From Sporosarcina sp. P2 (GTDB lineage Bacteria; Bacillota; Bacilli; Bacillales_A; Planococcaceae): 64,000 nucleotides of DNA. The stretch spans positions 186,001 through 250,000 of the forward strand of contig NZ_PDYY01000002.1 of the NCBI RefSeq assembly GCF_002743255.1. Reading direction: 5' to 3'. The notes under the pieces are model-generated. The model searched no databases. It was not told the origin of the DNA and saw only the letters and a list, made by a program, of their open reading frames with translations. This document shows, piece after piece, positions 43,931-52,777 of the stretch; position 1 is the first letter of the stretch; the number at the start of each line of letters is the position of its first letter. Both the position numbers and the translations under genes were made by a program.

Positions 43931-44506
43931 TTATAGATTATCAACAAGTTCTTTTATCGTTTTTTCGTCCATCGGTCCAATAATCTTATGCTTAATTGTT
44001 CCATCCGTGCTAATCATATACGTCGTAGGAATTGTCATAACCCTATACATATCCATTACTTCACCATCATTATCAAGCGGAATAGGAAATGTTAGCCCAT
44101 ACGCATCGACAAATTTCTCGATGCTTACGAGCCCTCGCTCTTCCGTCGTCAAATTAACCGCGATGATTTCTACGTTCGCGGAATCCTTATTTTTCGCGTA
44201 ATAATTTTGCATATGCGGCATTTCCGCCTTACACGGACCACACCACGATGCCCAGAAATTAAGAATAACTTTTTTCCCCTTATAATCCGTCAGCTTGATT
44301 ATGTCACCCGAAAGAGTAGAAAGTTCAAAATCAGGCGGTGTATTTCCTTCTTCTAGCCCGGACTCGTACTCAGTCGTTGTAGTATCCGCTCCAACAACAA
44401 TCGCATCGATTGGCTCTGCTGTTTTCATATTCGACTTAACCGTCATCACAATCAACATACCGATAATTAAAGCTGTTATTACAAGACCAACAGTTCGTTT
44501 CTTCAC
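43931..44506 (-). CDS. TlpA/ResA-like membrane-anchored thioredoxin
   Basis: About 191 residues from GTG at 44506 (GGAGGG five bases upstream). One N-terminal membrane segment (VGLVITALIIGMLIVMTV), a linker, then an AhpC/TlpA-type thioredoxin domain with active site NFWASWCGPCKAEMPH and cis-Pro loop MTIPTTYMI. Extracytoplasmic thiol reductant, as used in cytochrome c or copper-site assembly. It lies 64 bases after ftsX on the same strand, and the FtsEX-TlpA linkage is unusual. A ResA-like homologue lies at 59.5 kb. Confidence 0.92.
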   Translation of the reverse strand: MKKRTVGLVITALIIGMLIVMTVKSNMKTAEPIDAIVVGADTTTTEYESGLEEGNTPPDFELSTLSGDIIKLTDYKGKKVILNFWASWCGPCKAEMPHMQNYYAKNKDSANVEIIAVNLTTEERGLVSIEKFVDAYGLTFPIPLDNDGEVMDMYRVMTIPTTYMISTDGTIKHKIIGPMDEKTIKELVDNL

Positions 44507-44570
44507 AACGTCCCTCCATAATTTTTTCAATCTACTAGCTAAGACCTTTGCAACCCGCCCGCCTTTCTTT

Positions 44571-45455
44571 TTAGGCTTTTATAAACTTTTGAACTGATAT
44601 AAAACTCCCCCAGACACCAATAAAGAGACCCATGAATAAAAGAAGCCCATTCAGCTGATAAATAAATGGCGTCACACTAAGAAGTTGAAGGAATTCTCCT
44701 TCCAGTTTCGGTTCAAGAAACTCGTATAGATTAAAATAAGTTATTGTCATAATTAACATTGGCAAAATTGCTCCGAGAATCCCAAGCCACATACCTTCAA
44801 AGAGGAATGGAATTCGGACGAAATTTCTTGTTGCACCGACAAGCTTCATAATTTCGATTTCCCTTCCTCGTGCAACAATCGTAATACGAATCGTATTCGA
44901 AATGAGGAACATTGCCGTAAAAAAGAGCGCAACGATAAGAACGAGACCAACATTACGGCCTGTATTCAACACTTTAAACAATTTCTCGATTTTTCCTTCA
45001 CCGTAAATAACTTTGTACGCATCATCGTACAATCCAATTTCCTTTGCGATAGTTGCCGTTTGCTGCGGATTCGATGCTTTCACGTAAAACACATGACGAA
45101 GGGGGTTATCTTGTTTATATAAACCAAGTTCGTCTCCATATCCTTTGATCATCTTTTCTAGTTCCTCAGCATTAGAAATAAATTGGATGCTTTCTACACC
45201 GTTTGTCTCAATAATCTTTTGTTCAAGTACCGACACCGCCGATTCATCAGCAGCAAGATCTATTAAAACTTTTATTTCCACATCTTTTTCAATATCATCT
45301 GCCACTTTATTTAAATTCATCATAAGGACAATAAAGACACCGACGAGGAGAAGTGTGACAGTAACTGCGCTAACAGACGCTAAAGTCATCCATCTGTTAC
45401 GATCTAGGCTTTTGAAACTCTCCCGAAGATGTCGTCTGAATGTTCTAGCTTTCAT
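44571..45455 (-). CDS. ftsX: FtsX-like ABC permease
   Basis: 294 residues from ATG at 45455 (GGAGGT ten bases upstream; ATG at 45461 is too close). FtsX topology: a first membrane segment (VSAVTVTLLLVGVFIVLMM), a large outer loop (about 50-160), then three C-terminal segments. The cytosolic N-terminus RRHLRESFKSLDRNRW matches Bacillus FtsX. With FtsE it transmits ATP-driven conformational change to outside hydrolases. It overlaps the ftsE 3' end. Since ftsEX is normally a single core locus, this may be either that locus or an extra copy. Confidence 0.92.
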   Translation of the reverse strand: MKARTFRRHLRESFKSLDRNRWMTLASVSAVTVTLLLVGVFIVLMMNLNKVADDIEKDVEIKVLIDLAADESAVSVLEQKIIETNGVESIQFISNAEELEKMIKGYGDELGLYKQDNPLRHVFYVKASNPQQTATIAKEIGLYDDAYKVIYGEGKIEKLFKVLNTGRNVGLVLIVALFFTAMFLISNTIRITIVARGREIEIMKLVGATRNFVRIPFLFEGMWLGILGAILPMLIMTITYFNLYEFLEPKLEGEFLQLLSVTPFIYQLNGLLLFMGLFIGVWGSFISVQKFIKA

Positions 45456-46131
45456 AGCCATAGCCACCTCCGACTTCATCTCGGGTGATTAATCCACCTT
45501 CAATCGCAATGACTCGGTGCTTCATCGTATTGACAATCTCTTTATTATGAGTAGCCATCACAATCGTCGTACCGCGGGCATTAATTCGTTCAAGCATCTC
45601 CATAATCTCCCATGATATGGCTGGGTCGAGGTTGCCTGTCGGCTCATCTGCAATAACGACTTTTGGGGTGTTAACAATTGAACGTGCAATGGATACACGT
45701 TGCTGCTCTCCGCCTGACAATTCATTCGGAAACATCCGTGACTTATGCGTAAGTCCGACAAGTCCTAGAACATCATTCACTTTTTTTCGAATTTGTTCTG
45801 GCGATTCCTCGATTACTTCAAGTGCGAATGCTATGTTTTCATATACATTGAGTTTTGGCAAAAGCTTAAAGTCTTGAAACACGACGCCGACTTTTCTTCG
45901 CAAATAAGGAACCTGACTATTTCGTAGCGTCGCTAAATTAATATCATCTATGATGATGTCACCACTTGTTGGCACTTCTTCACGGTACATCATTTTTATA
46001 AATGTCGATTTTCCAGCGCCACTGGGACCGACAACAAATACAAATTCTCCACGTTTAATTTCTATATTTATGCCGTTTGATGCAACGACACCGTTCGGGT
46101 ATTTCTTGTAAACCTTTTTCATTATAATCAT
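45445..46131 (-). CDS. ftsE: FtsE-like ABC ATPase
   Basis: 228-residue ABC ATPase. Walker A GPSGAGKS, Q-loop VVFQDFKLL, signature LSGGEQQR, Walker B VVIADEPTGNLD and His switch ATHNKE. Very close to cell-division FtsE in length and in N-terminus (MIIMKKVYKKYPNGVVA). AAGGCGG precedes ATG. Overlaps ftsX by a few bases. Confidence 0.94.
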   Translation of the reverse strand: MIIMKKVYKKYPNGVVASNGINIEIKRGEFVFVVGPSGAGKSTFIKMMYREEVPTSGDIIIDDINLATLRNSQVPYLRRKVGVVFQDFKLLPKLNVYENIAFALEVIEESPEQIRKKVNDVLGLVGLTHKSRMFPNELSGGEQQRVSIARSIVNTPKVVIADEPTGNLDPAISWEIMEMLERINARGTTIVMATHNKEIVNTMKHRVIAIEGGLITRDEVGGGYGYES

Positions 46132-46534
46132 CCTAATACCGCCTTAATATTAATCTACATCTTTTAAACAAGCATTATGTTTAAGTTTCTCCCCCACTGA
46201 TGCACTTGCGACTAATAACTATTTTTCAAGACTATCTCTCCTCCTTACAGAATTTTATTTTACTCTGTATTTATGCACTTTTAAGGGAGAAGCTAAGATA
46301 AGTTCGTAAAAAAGAAATTGCGAGAGCCCTTAATAGCTCCAAAAGGAAGTTATCAAGGGCTCTTTGAGTAAAATTAATATTAATGACCAGGGTGTCCGGC
46401 GCCGATGCCGATTTAGAAAGCCGGAATTACTCATATTTTTAAATTTTTGACACTTGGATCATGTATGTTTAATCCTATTTAAACTAATTAAAGAACAGTG
46501 TTGAAAAAGCGATACTTCAATGTCTGATTTTGTC
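46132..46534. other. Interval upstream of ftsE with long hairpin
   Basis: About 400 bases with no gene. It holds a hairpin at 46323-46363 (AGAGCCCTT / AAGGGCTCT around a 23-base loop) without a T run, and a GC-rich patch at about 46394-46430 (GTGTCCGGCGCCGATGCCG) that differs from its AT-rich surroundings and may be remnant DNA. The ftsE promoter must lie here. Confidence 0.4.
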
Positions 46535-47332
46535 CTATTTAAGTAAAACTTGAGAGACAGCCTTTGCAAGTACAGCCGTTGTCCTATTTAGTTCTGCTTC
46601 ATCATTTCCAATTCCACCTATTTCAACGAGCATAAGACGTTTATGAAGATCCTGATTATATTTTCCATCTACACCATGCCCTGATTTAAATACGATTTTC
46701 TTAGTTATATTTGGAACGATCTGTTCCATTTCGAGCATCAGTCTTTCAGCTAATTCCTGATTCAATTTGAAATTAGCGTGATCACCACCGATAACGAAAA
46801 CAACTTGCGCAAACTTTTCTCCTTTATAAGTGACTGTCGTCCTATCCGCTTTAAGCGAATCCCGATGAATGTCGACTATTATATCGTAATCCCCATCATT
46901 CAAGGCTTTCTGTACATATGGCCGAACAACATCATACGATTTATGATACGGAATTCCCGCTTTATTCATTTCGGCCGTAACATCAACGTCAATAATATCC
47001 GTCCCCACTCCATTAACCTCCAACTGGGTTTTTACTTTTTCACTGAGAGCCATAATATTCACTTCCTGATGGGAAACAGCAATTTTCCCATCATGCTCTA
47101 GAGTGATCGGTTCAAATGCTTCATGTGAATGAGTATTATATAAAAGGGCACGCATGTCTGTTTGTACTTCGGATTCTGTTTCGAAGATGTTTGCTGCATA
47201 AACTAATTTTCCCTCATCGGTATGAACAACTACTCCCTCTTCAGGTGTTGTCTTCGGAATCATTTCCAAAATGATAGGGAATAAGAAGAGGATAAAAATG
47301 AGTGAGCACCAGATTTTCAACGATTTTTTCAT
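46535..47332 (-). CDS. SpoIIP-like cell-wall amidase (second copy)
   Basis: 265 residues from ATG at 47332 (GGAGGG seven bases upstream). One N-terminal membrane segment (SLIFILFLFPIILEMI), then a compact SpoIIP domain: LLYNTHSHEAFEPI, IIVDIHRDSLKAD, KSGHGVDGKYNQDLHKR and MLVEIGGIGNDEAELNRT. Shorter than sporulation SpoIIP (about 400) and than the copy at 31 kb. Likely a peptidoglycan amidase/transglycosylase of the envelope. It lies between the membrane cupredoxin and ftsEX, suggesting a shared wall-remodelling role. Confidence 0.85.
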   Translation of the reverse strand: MKKSLKIWCSLIFILFLFPIILEMIPKTTPEEGVVVHTDEGKLVYAANIFETESEVQTDMRALLYNTHSHEAFEPITLEHDGKIAVSHQEVNIMALSEKVKTQLEVNGVGTDIIDVDVTAEMNKAGIPYHKSYDVVRPYVQKALNDGDYDIIVDIHRDSLKADRTTVTYKGEKFAQVVFVIGGDHANFKLNQELAERLMLEMEQIVPNITKKIVFKSGHGVDGKYNQDLHKRLMLVEIGGIGNDEAELNRTTAVLAKAVSQVLLK

Positions 47333-47381
47333 GGACAACCCTCCGTCAACCAATATATGTAGCTTGGGTATGTTAAAGTAT

Positions 47382-48308
47382 TTAAGCTACAATAAATCGT
47401 CCAATCATCCCTAATTCCTCATGCCCTGGAATCGTACAATAAAATTCATAAATGCCAGATTCAGTTAAAGTAAATGTTAATGTCTCCGTTTTTTCAGGTG
47501 CAGCATGTAGATGCAACATATCTTTATTTCCCCCATGATTGTGTTTGGTTCCCTTTATCATGCTAAAGGAGGAAGTCCGGATTTCAATGTCGTGCTCAAC
47601 CTTATCCAGATTTGTAAGAGCTAGTGTGACTGGTTTATTTTTTTCTACAATAATTTCATTTTTTGAGTACTTCATTTCAGCAGTTTCTATAGCAATAACT
47701 TGGCTATTCTGATTAAATTCCTCTGTATTATTAATTGTCGGTGAGTGTCCGCTATGATGTAAATCCGAATTCATCAGTTTCTCGTTCCCTTCCGCCAATG
47801 AATTTCCCGCTATCATATACACTACGATTAAAAATGAAAGCAAGAGTGGTTTTAACAACCATCTTTTATTTTTTATTTTAGTTTTTTGAGGAGTTTTTAA
47901 AATGATAATCACAAAAACTGTACTAATGGATAGAAATAAAAATATCTGTATTAAGTTGATTGACTCGCTTACATTAATCATTTCACCTAACATTGCCCCC
48001 ATCATGCCACCCATCAATCCGGCCATTACTCCTTCTAACACGGAGAGGATTCCGAAACAAAACCCACACAAAGCACCCGCAAGTATGCCTATGGCAATTG
48101 ATAGTATTGTTGAAAAATATAAATTCCCTTGATAGGTTACACCTAATAGAACGCCGGCGGTCAAACCAACATTCATCCCAAAAAACATTGATATAATCAT
48201 TCCTTGCATAGATCGAAATGTTTTTTTCCAGATTATCGCTAGCGTAACGACGACAAATGTTAACAAACCAAGCGAACCTAATATAAATAATTCATAGTTC
48301 CCCATCAT
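47382..48308 (-). CDS. Polytopic membrane protein with C-terminal cupredoxin domain
   Basis: 308 residues: about six hydrophobic segments in the first 165 residues, rich in Gly/Met (LMGGMMGAMLGEM), then a cupredoxin domain (about 205-308). Type 1 copper ligands are visible as His in KVEHDIEI and C-T-I-P-G-H-E-E-L-G-M (C-x4-H-x4-M) near the end. A HNHGGNKDMLHLHAAP loop adds potential copper ligands. It would bind copper at the outer face. Divergent from copB across a CsoR-like palindrome. Confidence 0.88.
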   Translation of the reverse strand: MMGNYELFILGSLGLLTFVVVTLAIIWKKTFRSMQGMIISMFFGMNVGLTAGVLLGVTYQGNLYFSTILSIAIGILAGALCGFCFGILSVLEGVMAGLMGGMMGAMLGEMINVSESINLIQIFLFLSISTVFVIIILKTPQKTKIKNKRWLLKPLLLSFLIVVYMIAGNSLAEGNEKLMNSDLHHSGHSPTINNTEEFNQNSQVIAIETAEMKYSKNEIIVEKNKPVTLALTNLDKVEHDIEIRTSSFSMIKGTKHNHGGNKDMLHLHAAPEKTETLTFTLTESGIYEFYCTIPGHEELGMIGRFIVA

Positions 48309-48365
48309 ACCCCACCTTTTTTAAGCTATAAAATATTTATGTTTACCTAGTGCAACGAAAGGTTA

Positions 48366-48383
48366 TATACCTTATAAGGGTAT
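48366..48383 (+). promoter_or_regulatory. CsoR-like palindrome between cupredoxin gene and copB
   Basis: TATACC-TTATAA-GGGTAT, a near-perfect dyad in the divergent spacer (58 bases before the cupredoxin start, 150 before copB). It resembles CsoR boxes at copZ and copA, so one copper sensor may control all these genes. The exact promoters were not assigned. Confidence 0.6.
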
Positions 48384-48533
48384 GTAATATGAACAGTCTA
48401 AATGACTGATATGCGGGAATATTTGTGTGTTCCATAGGATAAAAACTACTTAGGTTGTGCATAATTTCTGCATCTTTAATGAGTATACTCAAGAAATACT
48501 GGTAATTAGATAAATCAGAAAGGAGTTAATTGT

Positions 48534-50570
48534 ATGTCAAATCATTCACATCATCACCATGAAACTAATGGGAACCATCATCACGAGGAAATAGATTCTC
48601 ATGAAGGGCATCACGGACACCATGATCATCACGCACATATGGTAGAGGATTTCAAAAAGCGATTTTACATTTCACTAATTATTACAATCCCTATTTTGAT
48701 TCTGTCACCGATGATTCAAATGTTTCTTAGTGTTGACTGGCGCTTCGCGGGAGACTTGTACATTTTATTTGCACTCTCAACATTTGTATTCTTTTATGGA
48801 GGATGGCCTTTCCTTACAGGGGCAAAGGACGAGCTGAAAGATAGAAATCCCGGCATGATGACGCTGATTACATTGGCTATAATCGTGGCTTACGTATACA
48901 GTACAGCTGCGGTATTTGGTTTTGCAGAAAACGATTTCTTTTGGGAATTGGCTACACTAGTTGATATTATGCTTCTTGGTCACTGGATTGAAATGCGTTC
49001 TGTAATGGGGGCTTCAAAAGCTTTGGAAGAGCTTGCCAAGCTGATGCCTTCTGAAGCGCATCTGATTGACGAGGACGGCAATATTAAAGAAGTTGACGTA
49101 ACCGAGTTAAAACATGGGGATCATGTACTCGTCAAGCCTGGAGAGAAAATACCGGTGGATGGACAAATACTTGAAGGCAAGTCAACAATTGATGAGTCAA
49201 TGCTGACAGGTGAATCGGTTCCAGTTGATAAGGAAGCAGGTTTGGAAGCCATTGGCGGATCAATAAACGGCGAAGGTTCGCTTGTCATTTCCGTTATGAA
49301 GATAGGGAGCGAGTCTTATCTCTCACAAGTAATTACCTTAGTTAAGGAAGCTCAAGAATCCAAATCACGAGCCCAGGACCTTGCCAATAGGGCTGCAAAG
49401 TGGTTGTTCTACGGCGCACTGGCGGCAGGTCTGATTACTTTCTTGATTTGGACTTCACTTGGGTATCCTGTTTCATTCGCTATGGAAAGAATGGTGACAG
49501 TTCTAATCATTGCGTGTCCACATGCTTTAGGGCTAGCAGCCCCGTTAGTAGTTGCCGTCTCAACATCCATTGCAGCTAAAAATGGACTTCTCATACGAAA
49601 TCGAGCAGCTTTTGAAGGCGCCCGAAATATTGAAGCTGTCGTTTTCGATAAAACAGGTACACTTACGAAAGGTGAGTTCGGTGTAACGAATATCTACACA
49701 TTTGGAGATTTCAGTGAAGAAAATGTCATTTCCTATGCCGCCGCAGTCGAGGCTCAATCCCAACACCCCCTTGCAAAAGGTGTAACCAGGAAAGCCGATG
49801 AAATGGGCATCTCTCTTCAACGAGTGGAGAATTTCCAATCATTGACCGGTAAAGGTCTTGAAGGGACAGTAGATGGAAAGCAGGTCTTAGTCGTCAGTCC
49901 CAGCTATGTAAAAGAACTGAACCTTGAATTTGATAACGTTCAATTCGATAAGTGGTCATCGGAAGGAAAAACTGTGGTATTCACGTTGATTGACAGCAAA
50001 CTTTCCGGGATGATCGCCCTTGCAGATATTGTCCGCGAAACAGCTGTAGATGCCATTAACAAGCTAAAAGAAATGAACGTCAAATCAATTATGCTGACAG
50101 GCGATAATGTAAAAGTGGCACATTATGTAGGTGAGCAACTTGGAATGGAAGAAATTTTTGCTGAAGTCCTTCCGCATGAGAAGTCTGAGAAAATTGAGCA
50201 TATCCAAAATGTTGAGCGTCTTCGAACTGCAATGACTGGAGATGGGGTAAACGATGCCCCCGCTCTAGCGAAAGCAGATCTCGGTATTGCGGTAGGCGCT
50301 GGAACTGATGTAGCCATTGAAACAGCTGATGTCGTTCTTGTCAAAAGCAATCCGCTTGATGTTGTAAATATTATAAAGCTTTCGAGGGCTACCTATCGCA
50401 AAATGACGCAAAACTTGTGGTGGGCTGCTGGTTATAATATTCTTGCAATTCCGTTGGCTGCGGGTGCTCTCTACAAATTCGGAATTGTTCTGAGCCCGGC
50501 AGTCGGTGCTATATTAATGTCCCTAAGCACCGTTATCGTAGCGATTAATGCACGCTTGTTGAAAATCTGA
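48534..50570 (+). CDS. copB: Copper P1B-3-type ATPase CopB
   Basis: 678 residues. The N-terminus (1-37) is extremely His-rich (about 18 His), replacing HMA domains. Eight membrane segments; ion motif ACPHALGLAAPL (CPH, the CopB class), [20 protein letters not shown] and [10 protein letters not shown]. The class exports Cu(II) or Cu(I)/Ag(I). AAAGGAG precedes ATG. Complements CopA. Confidence 0.95.
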   Translation: MSNHSHHHHETNGNHHHEEIDSHEGHHGHHDHHAHMVEDFKKRFYISLIITIPILILSPMIQMFLSVDWRFAGDLYILFALSTFVFFYGGWPFLTGAKDELKDRNPGMMTLITLAIIVAYVYSTAAVFGFAENDFFWELATLVDIMLLGHWIEMRSVMGASKALEELAKLMPSEAHLIDEDGNIKEVDVTELKHGDHVLVKPGEKIPVDGQILEGKSTIDESMLTGESVPVDKEAGLEAIGGSINGEGSLVISVMKIGSESYLSQVITLVKEAQESKSRAQDLANRAAKWLFYGALAAGLITFLIWTSLGYPVSFAMERMVTVLIIACPHALGLAAPLVVAVSTSIAAKNGLLIRNRAAFEGARNIEAVVFDKTGTLTKGEFGVTNIYTFGDFSEENVISYAAAVEAQSQHPLAKGVTRKADEMGISLQRVENFQSLTGKGLEGTVDGKQVLVVSPSYVKELNLEFDNVQFDKWSSEGKTVVFTLIDSKLSGMIALADIVRETAVDAINKLKEMNVKSIMLTGDNVKVAHYVGEQLGMEEIFAEVLPHEKSEKIEHIQNVERLRTAMTGDGVNDAPALAKADLGIAVGAGTDVAIETADVVLVKSNPLDVVNIIKLSRATYRKMTQNLWWAAGYNILAIPLAAGALYKFGIVLSPAVGAILMSLSTVIVAINARLLKI

Positions 50571-50606
50571 TGTAGTGATAATAATTGTATAGCATTTTCC
50601 GATACA

Positions 50607-50637
50607 AAAACTCCATGGATATTCTCCATGGAGTTTT
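50607..50637. terminator. Bidirectional terminator between copB and lgt
   Basis: 13-bp perfect stem AAAACTCCATGGA / TCCATGGAGTTTT between convergent genes. Confidence 0.85.
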
Positions 50638-50728
50638 GTCTGCTTCTTTCTCAATTGTGTAATTTTGTTTATTGCTAATAAAAACCTGGTTCCCCTCTAG
50701 AAGCGATTCTAATTACAAAAGTACTTTT

Positions 50729-51538
50729 CTAATCATCTTGGTAATTTACATCCACTTTCTGGATATAACGCCTGATAATAAAAATGACGACTGCGGTGAC
50801 AACAGCTACTACAGACACAAGCTGCGCCGCCCGAAGTTCACCTAAGACATATAGGCTATCCGTCCGGATCCCTTCGATGAAGAACCGCCCGATGGAATAC
50901 CAAACGAGGTAAAACAAGAATATTTCGCCGCGCTTTAAGTTCACTCTGCGCAACAAAATAATGATGATAAGCCCCACAAGGTTCCATAGCGATTCGTAAA
51001 GGAATGTCGGATGATACGTCACGCCTTCAATCGTCATTTGATTCATGATCCAATCCGGAATAATTGTCGTCTCAAGAAACTTTTCGGAAACGGGGCCACC
51101 GTGCGCTTCTTGGTTCATGAAATTGCCCCAACGGCCGATTAATTGGCCGATCAGAAGCCCAGCAGCAGCAATGTCGACTGTTTTCCAGAAGGAAATGCCC
51201 CGGCGTTTAGTATAAACATACGTCGTAATAAATGCACCGATCAGCGCACCATGGATAGCGATGCCACCTTCCCAAATTTGAATGATTTGCCCCGGGTTTT
51301 CTTTGTAATAATCCCAGGAGAAGATGACATAGTAGATCCGTGCACTGATGATTGAAATCGGAACCGCCCAAATAAGTAGATCCGTCAGAAAATCTGGATG
51401 CATCCCACGTTTCACCATTTCCTTCTGGACAACAATAAATGCAAGGACTATACCGAGCGCGATTAGAATCCCATACCAACGAATCCCTATGGGTCCAAGT
51501 GAAAATGCGACCGGATTAATTGTAAGTAGATTAATCAT
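50729..51538 (-). CDS. lgt: Prolipoprotein diacylglyceryl transferase
   Basis: 269 residues, seven membrane segments, with the Lgt signature GRWGNFMNQEAHGG and an N-terminal GPIGIRWYGILIA. It transfers diacylglycerol from phosphatidylglycerol to the lipobox Cys of prelipoproteins. The region encodes at least six lipoproteins, so a linked lgt is meaningful. It may be the cell's only copy or an extra one. GAGAGGTTGATAC precedes ATG. It follows resC by 48 bases. Confidence 0.95.
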   Translation of the reverse strand: MINLLTINPVAFSLGPIGIRWYGILIALGIVLAFIVVQKEMVKRGMHPDFLTDLLIWAVPISIISARIYYVIFSWDYYKENPGQIIQIWEGGIAIHGALIGAFITTYVYTKRRGISFWKTVDIAAAGLLIGQLIGRWGNFMNQEAHGGPVSEKFLETTIIPDWIMNQMTIEGVTYHPTFLYESLWNLVGLIIIILLRRVNLKRGEIFLFYLVWYSIGRFFIEGIRTDSLYVLGELRAAQLVSVVAVVTAVVIFIIRRYIQKVDVNYQDD

Positions 51539-51586
51539 GTATCAACCTCTCTCCTCCCGATTTGATTTATCTGAGGTGTGTCTTTG

Positions 51587-52777
51587 TCATGCGTATGAAT
51601 GCAGTCCCGCAATAATCAAGTTAACAGCAATTAAGTTGAACATGATGATGATGAAACCAATGACTGCGAGCCATGCCGATTTCTTGCCTTCCCATCCACG
51701 GGAGAGCCGTAGATGAAGATAGGCTGCATAGAATAGCCATGTAATAAGTGCCCATACTTCTTTCGGGTCCCATCCCCAAAATCTGGACCACGCTTCATGT
51801 GCCCAAATCATTGCGAAAATAAGCGCCCCAAGTGTGAAAACTGGGAATCCGATTAAGACAGAACGGTAACCAATTTCGTCCATAACTTGAGAATTTGCCT
51901 TTTTCGCAAACGGCTGGAACAATGTCGCGACTGGACGACGTAAAATAAGTCTAAGCAACAAATAAAGCACAATACCCGTTGCAACCGACCATACAAGCGT
52001 CGTTAATGTCTTTCCGTTGACGATTGCAGGCATTTCCGCAAGTGGCGTCATTTTATCTGGTGTAAGCGATTCGTACTCATTCATACCGAATAACGGCGGA
52101 TAATTATAGACAACTTGGGCTTGTTGTTCATTTTGATTAACATAAGTGAATTTCGCTTCATATCCCATAACAGCAAATGTCGAAGAAGATAAGATGAAAC
52201 CGACAACAAGTATTAGTGTGAACATAACTGATTCCAACCAAAACCGCTGCTTCGACTTTTTCGTCAAGTCGATATTTTTCAACAGGTACACGAGTCCTGC
52301 CACTGCACTGATTGCAAGAATCGCCTCACCGATTGCAGCTGTAATTACGTGAACCGTCAACCAATAGCTTTGTAACGCTGGGATGAGCGGTGAAAGTTCC
52401 CTCGGGAACATACTTGCATATCCGATGATAATGACTGCAAGTGGCAACGCGAACAAGCCAAGCGATGGCGTTCTGTAAATGAAAAACAATAAGATGAACG
52501 CCCCAACAATCATCATTCCAAATGCAGTCGTAAACTCAAACATATTACTAACTGGGGCTTGTCCGTGTCCAGTAGCTATCCAACGTAAAACAAAGTATCC
52601 CAAATGCGATATGAATCCAATGATTGTAATTACAATCGCAATATTTCCCCATCGGTTGTTTTGATAGGTTGCTTCCGAATTTGTACCTTTTACCGCTCCA
52701 CCAAAAAACATCGTGGCAACAAGATAGGCAATAAATGAGACTAGAAGCAAATTAGCACTTAAAGACGCAAGTTCCAT
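51587..52777 (-). CDS. resC: Cytochrome c biogenesis protein ResC (CcsA/CcsB family)
   Basis: 396 residues with about eight to nine membrane segments and the tryptophan-rich haem-handling motif [16 protein letters not shown]. Conserved His residues ([32 protein letters not shown]) are likely haem ligands. With ResB it moves haem out and attaches it to apocytochromes c. ATG shares one base with the resB stop (TAATG). Confidence 0.95.
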   Translation of the reverse strand: MELASLSANLLLVSFIAYLVATMFFGGAVKGTNSEATYQNNRWGNIAIVITIIGFISHLGYFVLRWIATGHGQAPVSNMFEFTTAFGMMIVGAFILLFFIYRTPSLGLFALPLAVIIIGYASMFPRELSPLIPALQSYWLTVHVITAAIGEAILAISAVAGLVYLLKNIDLTKKSKQRFWLESVMFTLILVVGFILSSSTFAVMGYEAKFTYVNQNEQQAQVVYNYPPLFGMNEYESLTPDKMTPLAEMPAIVNGKTLTTLVWSVATGIVLYLLLRLILRRPVATLFQPFAKKANSQVMDEIGYRSVLIGFPVFTLGALIFAMIWAHEAWSRFWGWDPKEVWALITWLFYAAYLHLRLSRGWEGKKSAWLAVIGFIIIMFNLIAVNLIIAGLHSYA

